Assembly: GCF_002025705.1 (NCBI RefSeq)
Contig: NZ_CP018846.1
Span: forward strand, 1,045,501 to 1,109,500
Direction: 5' to 3'
Source of the DNA: Pseudomonas putida
Lineage (GTDB): Bacteria; Pseudomonadota; Gammaproteobacteria; Pseudomonadales; Pseudomonadaceae
Length of the DNA stretch: 64,000 bases
Shown: piece by piece, positions 18,139 through 24,135 of the stretch
Layout of the letters: each line of letters starts with the position of its first letter
How positions within the stretch are numbered: position 1 is the first letter of the stretch
Notes under the pieces: generated by a model
The model's input: the letters and a program-made list of their open reading frames with translations, nothing else
Database searches by the model: none
What the model was told of the DNA's origin: nothing
Translations under genes and position numbers: made by a program

Positions 18139-18151
18139 CTCGATGTATAGC

Positions 18152-18228
18152 GCAGCGGTAGTTCAGTCGGTTAGAATACCGGCCTGTCACGCCGGGGGTC
18201 GCGGGTTCGAGTCCCGTCCGCTGCGCCA
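18152..18228 (+). tRNA. tRNA-Asp (anticodon GUC), copy 1
   Basis: A 77-base tRNA with encoded CCA. The acceptor stem is GCAGCGG/CCGCTGC, the anticodon loop is CTGTCAC with anticodon GTC, and the T-arm is GCGGGTTCGAGTCCCGT. It is co-transcribed with the tRNA-Val 13 bases upstream. Confidence 0.97.
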
Positions 18229-18271
18229 TATTCCACTTCCAGGGCCCACTGAACACCCGGAAGTAACAGAG

Positions 18272-18297
18272 AAAGCGACCTTAGGGTCGCTTTTTTT
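18272..18297 (+). terminator. Rho-independent terminator of first tRNA unit
   Basis: AAAGCGACC-TTAG-GGTCGCTTT followed by a T-run. The core is identical to the terminator of the second unit. Confidence 0.93.
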
Positions 18298-18348
18298 GTG
18301 CCTGAAATTTGTGGCTGATAATTTTTGCGAAAAAGTTGCATCAATGGC

Positions 18349-18377
18349 TTGCCAGGCTTCTGGTTCGTCCGTAGAAT
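18349..18377 (+). promoter_or_regulatory. Promoter of second tRNA-Val/tRNA-Asp unit
   Basis: TTGCCA (18349-18354), a 17-base spacer and TAGAAT (18372-18377), then GCGCGCC. The elements are the same as in the first unit but the spacer sequence differs, so each copy is independently transcribed. Confidence 0.8.
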
Positions 18378-18398
18378 GCGCGCCTCACCGAGACGAAT

Positions 18399-18474
18399 GG
18401 GTGATTAGCTCAGCCGGGAGAGCATCTGCCTTACAAGCAGAGGGTCGGCGGTTCGATCCCGTCATCACCCACCA
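18399..18474 (+). tRNA. tRNA-Val (anticodon UAC), copy 2
   Basis: Identical in sequence to the copy at 18063: GGGTGAT acceptor, TAC anticodon, encoded CCA. The distance between the two copies is 336 bases. Confidence 0.97.
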
Positions 18475-18487
18475 CTCGTTGAATAGC

Positions 18488-18564
18488 GCAGCGGTAGTTC
18501 AGTCGGTTAGAATACCGGCCTGTCACGCCGGGGGTCGCGGGTTCGAGTCCCGTCCGCTGCGCCA
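18488..18564 (+). tRNA. tRNA-Asp (anticodon GUC), copy 2
   Basis: Identical in sequence to the copy at 18152, with encoded CCA and anticodon GTC. It lies 13 bases after the second tRNA-Val. Confidence 0.97.
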
Positions 18565-18607
18565 TATTCCGCTTCCAGGGCCCACTGAACACCCGGAAGC
18601 CACAAAG

Positions 18608-18633
18608 AAAGCGACCTTAGGGTCGCTTTTTTT
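18608..18633 (+). terminator. Rho-independent terminator of second tRNA unit
   Basis: AAAGCGACC-TTAG-GGTCGCTTT with a T-run, a repeat of the first unit's terminator. Confidence 0.93.
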
Positions 18634-18697
18634 GTTTCTGCATTCTGAATAATTGCGGCGCCTGGTCGCAAAGGGGCGCAAAGCGCCCCCAGCAATC

Positions 18698-19474
18698 TCA
18701 GCGATTACGCTCCTCTTCGCGCAACGTCAGCACCTCGACCCCATCCTCGGTCACCGCCACCGTGTGCTCCCACTGCGCCGACAGGCAATGGTCCCGGGTA
18801 ATCACCGTCCAGCCATCCTTCAGCGTTCGCGTCCCGCGCCCACCCTGGTTGATCATCGGCTCGATGGTAAACACCATCCCCGGCTGCAACTTCATGCCCA
18901 TGCCGCGCTGGCCGAAATGCAGTACTTCGGGGCCTTCGTGCATCTGCTGGCCGATACCATGCCCGCAGTATTCGCGTACCACACTGTAGCCAGCCGCTTC
19001 GGCATGGGCCTGGATGGCATGGCCGATATCACCCAGTGTCGCCCCGGGGCGTACCTGCTCGATGCCTTTCCACAGTGCGTCGTAGGTGGTGTCGACCAGC
19101 CTTTGCGCGTCTTCACTGATCGGCCCGATGCTGTACATCTTCGACGAGTCGGCAATGTAGCCGCCCTGTTCCAGGGTGATGTCGACGTTGATGATCGAGC
19201 CTTCCTTCAGCACTTCATCGGCCTTGGGGATGCCGTGGCAGACCACGTGGTCCACCGACGTGTTGAGCGAGTAGGGGAAACCGTACTGGCCCTTGCTGGC
19301 CGGGCGGGCCTTGAGCGTATCGACAATGAATGCTTCGGCGCGGTCGTTGATCTGCATCGTGGTCACGCCGGGGCGGATGAAACCGTCGAGTTCGGCAAAC
19401 ACCTGGGCCAACAGCTGGCCGGCGTTGCGCATCAGTTCGAGTTGGGCGGGGGTCTTGAGGATCACCTTGGACAT
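18698..19474 (-). CDS. map: Type I methionine aminopeptidase
   Basis: A 258-residue cytoplasmic metallo-aminopeptidase that removes the initiator methionine. The metal ligands are in recognisable blocks: CHGIP near residue 77, NVDITL near 98, GHGIG near 172, EPMIN near 205 and EHTVAV near 236. The ATG at 19474 starts MSKVILKTPAQLELMRNAG, the typical N-terminus; an upstream open extension reads through REP sequence and is rejected. The 5' side carries a REP pair and then the nasA regulatory region, transcribed the other way. Confidence 0.96.
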   Translation of the reverse strand: MSKVILKTPAQLELMRNAGQLLAQVFAELDGFIRPGVTTMQINDRAEAFIVDTLKARPASKGQYGFPYSLNTSVDHVVCHGIPKADEVLKEGSIINVDITLEQGGYIADSSKMYSIGPISEDAQRLVDTTYDALWKGIEQVRPGATLGDIGHAIQAHAEAAGYSVVREYCGHGIGQQMHEGPEVLHFGQRGMGMKLQPGMVFTIEPMINQGGRGTRTLKDGWTVITRDHCLSAQWEHTVAVTEDGVEVLTLREEERNR

Positions 19475-19559
19475 GGAGTGCGGGCTGTAGCTCTTGCTGG
19501 AAATTGCCCCAGCATAGCGCCATGGGTCATGTGCTTGCCACCGCGTGGTGCGCGGAGCT

Positions 19560-19680
19560 CTTGTGGGAGCGGCCTTGTGTCGCGAAAGGGCCGCAAAGCG
19601 GCCCCAGGATTTTTGCGGTATCGCTTGAGTTGCTGGGGCCGCTCTGCGGCCCTTTCGCGACACAAGGTCGCTCCCACAAG
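19560..19680. repeat. Inverted REP pair, TGTCGCGAAAGGG class
   Basis: The left arm begins CTTGTGGGAGCGGCCTTGTG, and the right arm ends with its near-perfect inverse, CACAAGGTCGCTCCCACAAG. The inner arms are GGGCCGC...GCGGCCC. It lies between the divergent map and nasA genes, just upstream of the nasA promoter. Confidence 0.92.
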
Positions 19681-19683
19681 GGC

Positions 19684-19699
19684 TGGCCCGCTAATTGCT
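19684..19699 (+). promoter_or_regulatory. Probable sigma-54 promoter of nasA
   Basis: TGGCCC-GCTAA-TTGCT fits the -24/-12 consensus TGGCAC-N5-TTGCW, with GG and GC exactly 12 bases apart. Transcription would begin near 19710, just before the leader hairpins. Nitrogen-controlled (NtrC-dependent) nas promoters normally have this form. No NtrC site was identified by eye. Confidence 0.7.
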
Positions 19700-19715
19700 G
19701 AATGACCGCTATCCA

Positions 19716-19806
19716 GGGCTATCAACGTCGACAGCCCGAAAACCTCACGACAAAGGCGCCGTGTTGCCCCGCTTGCCCAGCAAGTAGGAGCAGCCGGCGC
19801 CTTTTT
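19716..19806 (+). promoter_or_regulatory. NasT-type (ANTAR) antitermination leader of nasA
   Basis: Hairpin P1 is GGGCTATC-AACGTC-GACAGCCC (19716-19737). Hairpin P2 is CACGAC-AAAGGC-GCCGTG (19746-19763). Both have six-base loops with A at position 1 and G at position 4, the signature bound by ANTAR proteins; each stem has one A-C mismatch. The terminator pairs AAAGGCGCCG (19752-19761) with CGGCGCCTTT (19795-19804) before TTTTT. Its 5' arm uses the loop and 3' side of P2, so P2 and terminator exclude each other. Bound NasT should therefore prevent termination. Confidence 0.85.
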
Positions 19807-19831
19807 GCGTTCCTGAAAGAGGAGACCGCCC

Positions 19832-22800
19832 ATGACCACCCGCGAAATACGCAGCGTCTGCCCCTACTGTGGCGTCGGTTGCGGCATCGTCATGAGCGTC
19901 GCCGACGGCAAGGTCGTCAAGATCAGCGGCGACAAGCAGCACCCGAGCAACTTCGGCCGCCTGTGCACCAAGGGCCTCACCGCGCACCTGCCGCTGACCG
20001 CCGCCGGGCGCCTGGAAGACGCCTACGTTCGCCAGCAACGCAGCCAGCAACCGGCACGCAGCAGCATGGACCAGGCCATTGCCCAGGCCGGCGAGCGCTT
20101 GCGCGGCATCATCGAACAGCACGGCCCGGACTCGGTGGCGCTCTATGTGTCCGGTCAGATGTCACTGGAGGCCCAGTACCTGGCCAACAAGCTGGCCAAG
20201 GGCTTTATCCGCACCCGTCATATCGAGTCCAATTCGCGGCTGTGCATGGCCAGCGCCGGCAGTGGCTACAAGCTGTCGCTCGGTGCCGACGGCCCGCCCG
20301 GCAGCTACCAGGATTTCGAACGCGCTGATGTGTTCCTGGTGATCGGCGCGAACATGGCCGACTGCCACCCAATCCTGTTCCTGCGCCTGCTCGACCGGGT
20401 CAAGGCCGGCGCCAGGCTGATCGTCGTCGACCCGCGGCGCACCGCTACCGCCGACAAGGCCGACCTGTTCCTGCAGGTGCGCCCCGGCAGTGACCTGGCC
20501 CTGCTCAACGGCCTGCTGCACCTGCTGCATGACAACGGCCATACCGATCCTGACTTCATCGCCCGTCACACCGAAGGCTGGGACGAGCTGCCGGCGTTCC
20601 TTGACGATTACACCCCTGAACGTGTGGCCGCCATGACCGGCCTGAGTGAAGCCGACATCCGCCAGGCCGCAGAATGGATCGGCACCGCCGGGGAGTGGAT
20701 GAGCTGCTGGACCATGGGCCTCAACCAGAGCGTCCACGGCACCTGGCACAGCAACGCCATCTGCAACCTGCACCTGGCCACCGGCGCCATCTGCCGCCCG
20801 GGCAGCGGGCCGTTTTCGCTGACCGGCCAGCCCAATGCCATGGGCGGCCGCGAGATGGGCTACATGGGCCCGGGCCTGCCGGGGCAGCGCTCGGCCTTGG
20901 TGGCCGCGGACCGCGCCTTTGTCGAGCAGCAGTGGGGCTTGCAACCGGGCAGCCTGCGCAGCGAAGGCGGCGAGGGCACGATCGCACTGTTCGAGCAGAT
21001 GAAAGCAGGCGAGGTGAAAGCCTGCTGGGTCATCTGCAGCAACCCGGTGGCCAGCGTCGCCAACCGCCAACAGGTAATTGACGGCCTGCGCCAGGCCGAG
21101 CTGGTGATCACCCAGGACGCCTTCCTCGACACCGAGACCAACCGCTACGCCGATATTCTGCTGCCCGCTGCGCTATGGGCCGAAGGCGAGGGCGTGATGA
21201 TCAACAGCGAGCGCAACCTGACGCTGATGCCACGCGCGGTCCAGGCACCGGGCCATAGCCTGGCGGATTGGCAGATCATCGCCCGGGTCGCCTGCGCCAT
21301 GGGCTACGCCGACGCTTTCGACTACCCCAACGCCGAGGCGGTGTACGACGAGATCCGGCGCTTCTGGAACCCGGCCACCGGCTACGACCTGCGCGGGATC
21401 GGCTATGAGCAATTGCGCGACAGCCCACGGCAGTGGCCCTGCGCACCCGGCCACGCAGGTGACCGCAGCCCGCTGCGTTACCTGAACGATGGCAGCAGTC
21501 AGCAACTGTGGCGCGATGCCGAGGGCAACCTGCCTGAACTGGCGTTCCCCACCGCCAGCGGCAAGGCGCGCTTCTTCGCTCGGCCCTGGCTGCCAGCGCC
21601 CGAACTGCCGGACGCCGACTACCCGTGGGTGCTCAATACCGGCCGTGTGCAGCACCAGTGGCACACCTTGACCAAGACCGGCAAGGTTCCGGCGCTGAAC
21701 AAGCTGGAGCCCGGCCCCTTTGTTGAAGTCCACCCCGAAGATGCCGCCCGCCTGGGCATCGCCGACAAGGACCAGGTCGCCATTCGCTCGCGGCGCGGCC
21801 AGGCCGTGTTGCCAGCGCGCATCAGCGACCGGGTCATGCCCGGCAACTGCTTTGCCCCGTTCCACTGGAACGACCTGATCGGCGAGCAATTGGCGATCAA
21901 TGCCGTGACCTGTGATGCAGTCGACCCGCTGTCGCTGCAGCCGGCGTTCAAACATTGCGCCGTGGCCCTGGAGCGGGTCGCTGGCGAGCGCATAGATGCC
22001 CTTGAGCTGAATACCACTATTCCGGAGCCTGCCCGCATGCCGACCGCGACCCTGTCCCGCCTGCTTGGCCTGGACACCTTGCCAGCCCCGGTGCTGGCCG
22101 ATGACGAGCGTCATTACTTGCAAGGCTTTCTGCTCGGCCTCGATCAGACGCGTGCCGAGGGTGTACCCAGCCTGCCGGCCAGCGCGCCGCTGGCCGCATC
22201 CCGGCGGCTGTTCGTAGATGGCTTGTTGGCTGGTCTGTTCGCGCAGCCAGCAGCCACGCCGGTTATCACGATGCCGCGCCATCAGGTGCTGTGGGCGTCG
22301 CAGACGGGCAATGGCGAGGGGCTTGCCCAGCGGTGTGCCGAGCGTCTGCGTGGCGCTGGCCTTGAGGTGCAGCTCAGCTGCATGGAGGCGGTAAGCCCCA
22401 GCCAGCTGCAAGGCGCGGCCAGTGTGGTGCTGATCACCAGCACCTTCGGTGACGGTGACGCGCCCGACAGTGCCAAGGCGTTCTGGCAGGCGCTGCAAGG
22501 CGAGCAGGGTGCCTGCTGCGCGCTGCTGCCTTATGCCGTGCTGGCCCTGGGCGACTCCAGCTACGACCAGTTCTGCGGCTTTGGCCGCAAGCTCGACCAG
22601 CGCCTGGCCGAACTGGGTGGGCGCCGCTTGCTGCAACGGGTCGATTGCGAACCGGATTTTGATGACGCCTTCGCCGGCTGGCTCGAAGCCCTGTTGCCGG
22701 AGCTCGGCGGCACGGGCACTTCGGCAGCGGTCAGTGAACCAGCACCCATAGCGAACTACAGCAAGCAACAACCGTGGTCGGCCCCGCTGCTTGCAAACCA

Positions 22801-23842
22801 ACTGCTCAACGGCCCGGGGGCGAGCAAGGAAACCCGCCAGTTGGTATTCGACCTGTCCGGCAGCGGTTTCACCTATGCAGCCGGTGATGCCTTGGGCGTA
22901 TGGCCGCGCAACTGCCCGGCGCTGGTCGAGGAGCTGCTGGCGCTGACGCACCTCGATGGCACGGCGTTGGTGGAATTGAAAGGGCGGCCTGCGATGCCAC
23001 TGGCCGAGGCCCTGGAAGCGCATCTGGACATCGCCAAGGTCACTCCGCAGCAACTGCAGGCGTTCAGCGCGCATGCCGCCGACCTGCAGCGCCTGCTGCA
23101 GCCCGAGTGCAAGGCCGAACTGCAGGACTGGCTGTGGGGGCGGCAGTTGGTCGATGTGCTGCGTGCGTTCCCTCAGCAATTGCCGCTGGATGCCTGGCTC
23201 GGCTTGCTCAAGCCGTTGCAGCCGCGCCTGTATTCGATCAGCTCCAGCCCGTTGGCTCATCCGGATCAGGTGCACCTGACCGTTTCCACCGTGCGCTACG
23301 GCGAGCGCAAAGGGGTTTGTTCAACGTTCCTCGCTGACCGGACGCAGGCGTTGAAGGTGGCGATCTTCCCGCAGGTATCGAAGCACTTTCGCCTGCCCGA
23401 GGACAACGACGTGCCAGTGATCATGGTCGGGCCCGGCACCGGTGTCGCGCCGTTCCGTGCCTTCCTTGAAGAGCGCGAGGCGCGGGGTGCCAAAGGGCCT
23501 AACTGGCTGTTCTTCGGCGAGCAGTATGCGGCCACGGATTTCTACTATCAGGAACAGCTTCAGGCCTGGCAGGCGGTCGGGCATCTGCGCCTGGACACGG
23601 CGTTCTCGCGGGACCAGGCCGAGAAGATCTACGTGCAGCAACGCATGCTGGAGCAAGGCGCGCAGCTGTGGCAATGGCTGGAGGCGGGGGCGTACTTCTA
23701 TGTCTGTGGCGATGCCCAGCGCATGGCCAAGGATGTGGATGCGGCGTTGCGTGAGGTGATCGCCGTGCATGGCAAGGTGGATGCGGATGCCTATGTCGAA
23801 GCATTGAGCAAGGCCAGGCGGTATCGGCGTGATGTGTATTGA
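19832..23842 (+). CDS. nasA: Assimilatory nitrate reductase fused to a CysJ-like flavoprotein
   Basis: A 1336-residue cytoplasmic enzyme that reduces nitrate to nitrite. The N-terminal part is a molybdopterin oxidoreductase with a 4Fe-4S site (Cys10, Cys13, Cys17, Cys45) and a bis-MGD domain to about residue 720. A flavodoxin-like FMN domain follows from about 815 (WASQTGNGEGLAQR), then an FAD domain with RLYSISSSP, an NADPH domain with GPGTGVAPFRAFLEE, and the CysJ-type end RRYRRDVY. The fusion lets the protein take electrons from NADPH without a separate NasB. The start is the ATG at 19832, with GAGGAGA upstream. nirB and nirD follow under their own promoter. Confidence 0.95.
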   Translation: MTTREIRSVCPYCGVGCGIVMSVADGKVVKISGDKQHPSNFGRLCTKGLTAHLPLTAAGRLEDAYVRQQRSQQPARSSMDQAIAQAGERLRGIIEQHGPDSVALYVSGQMSLEAQYLANKLAKGFIRTRHIESNSRLCMASAGSGYKLSLGADGPPGSYQDFERADVFLVIGANMADCHPILFLRLLDRVKAGARLIVVDPRRTATADKADLFLQVRPGSDLALLNGLLHLLHDNGHTDPDFIARHTEGWDELPAFLDDYTPERVAAMTGLSEADIRQAAEWIGTAGEWMSCWTMGLNQSVHGTWHSNAICNLHLATGAICRPGSGPFSLTGQPNAMGGREMGYMGPGLPGQRSALVAADRAFVEQQWGLQPGSLRSEGGEGTIALFEQMKAGEVKACWVICSNPVASVANRQQVIDGLRQAELVITQDAFLDTETNRYADILLPAALWAEGEGVMINSERNLTLMPRAVQAPGHSLADWQIIARVACAMGYADAFDYPNAEAVYDEIRRFWNPATGYDLRGIGYEQLRDSPRQWPCAPGHAGDRSPLRYLNDGSSQQLWRDAEGNLPELAFPTASGKARFFARPWLPAPELPDADYPWVLNTGRVQHQWHTLTKTGKVPALNKLEPGPFVEVHPEDAARLGIADKDQVAIRSRRGQAVLPARISDRVMPGNCFAPFHWNDLIGEQLAINAVTCDAVDPLSLQPAFKHCAVALERVAGERIDALELNTTIPEPARMPTATLSRLLGLDTLPAPVLADDERHYLQGFLLGLDQTRAEGVPSLPASAPLAASRRLFVDGLLAGLFAQPAATPVITMPRHQVLWASQTGNGEGLAQRCAERLRGAGLEVQLSCMEAVSPSQLQGAASVVLITSTFGDGDAPDSAKAFWQALQGEQGACCALLPYAVLALGDSSYDQFCGFGRKLDQRLAELGGRRLLQRVDCEPDFDDAFAGWLEALLPELGGTGTSAAVSEPAPIANYSKQQPWSAPLLANQLLNGPGASKETRQLVFDLSGSGFTYAAGDALGVWPRNCPALVEELLALTHLDGTALVELKGRPAMPLAEALEAHLDIAKVTPQQLQAFSAHAADLQRLLQPECKAELQDWLWGRQLVDVLRAFPQQLPLDAWLGLLKPLQPRLYSISSSPLAHPDQVHLTVSTVRYGERKGVCSTFLADRTQALKVAIFPQVSKHFRLPEDNDVPVIMVGPGTGVAPFRAFLEEREARGAKGPNWLFFGEQYAATDFYYQEQLQAWQAVGHLRLDTAFSRDQAEKIYVQQRMLEQGAQLWQWLEAGAYFYVCGDAQRMAKDVDAALREVIAVHGKVDADAYVEALSKARRYRRDVY

Positions 23843-23896
23843 AGTGCCCCAGGATGGTGAGCTCTGCACTTGAAATGTGCATTGGTAGCACTGGCA

Positions 23897-23979
23897 CCTT
23901 CGCGGGCAAACCCGTACCCACAAGTGCTTGAGACCAGTGGAGGCCTTGTGGGAGCGGGTTTACCCGTGAAGAGGCCGGC
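23897..23979. repeat. Diverged inverted REP pair
   Basis: CTTCGCGGGCAAACCCGTAC on the left is met by TGTGGGAGCGGGTTTACCCG followed by TGAAGAGGCCGG on the right. The arms have drifted relative to other copies. It lies between nasA and the nirB promoter. Confidence 0.8.
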
Positions 23980-23993
23980 ACAGGTAACAGGCT

Positions 23994-24009
23994 TGGCACA
24001 GTCCCTGCT
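23994..24009 (+). promoter_or_regulatory. Probable sigma-54 promoter of nirBD
   Basis: TGGCAC-AGTCC-CTGCT: a perfect -24 half and a good -12 half, with GG and GC 12 bases apart. Transcription would start near 24020, ahead of the antitermination leader. It gives nirBD its own transcript, separate from nasA. Confidence 0.72.
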
Positions 24010-24034
24010 AGATCTCTGTTACAACAAAGCCCAC

Positions 24035-24119
24035 TGATCAACGGCGATCAACCCGGGCCCCCACCGTGATGAATACAGGCAAAGGCGCCTGGAGCTTCGG
24101 CTCCAGGCGCTTTTTTTTT
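24035..24119 (+). promoter_or_regulatory. NasT-type (ANTAR) antitermination leader of nirBD
   Basis: P1 is TGATC-AACGGC-GATCA (24035-24050) and P2 is CAGGC-AAAGGC-GCCTG (24076-24091). Both have hexaloops with A1 and G4. The terminator GCGCCTGGAGC-TTCG-GCTCCAGGCGC (24085-24110) is followed by nine T. Its 5' arm contains the 3' arm of P2, so the two are mutually exclusive. The terminator ends 16 bases before the nirB start codon. The design matches nitrate-controlled antitermination by NasT/NasR. Confidence 0.9.
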
Positions 24120-24135
24120 GATCGAGGATCGGCTT

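Noticed and set aside
18041..18652. 203-codon open frame across the tRNA block
   Set aside because: It translates four tRNA genes and two terminators; the repeated peptide simply mirrors the tRNA duplication.
21173..23275. 700-codon open frame opposite nasA
   Set aside because: Antisense shadow of the flavoprotein half, with no recognisable motif and Gln/Arg-rich composition.
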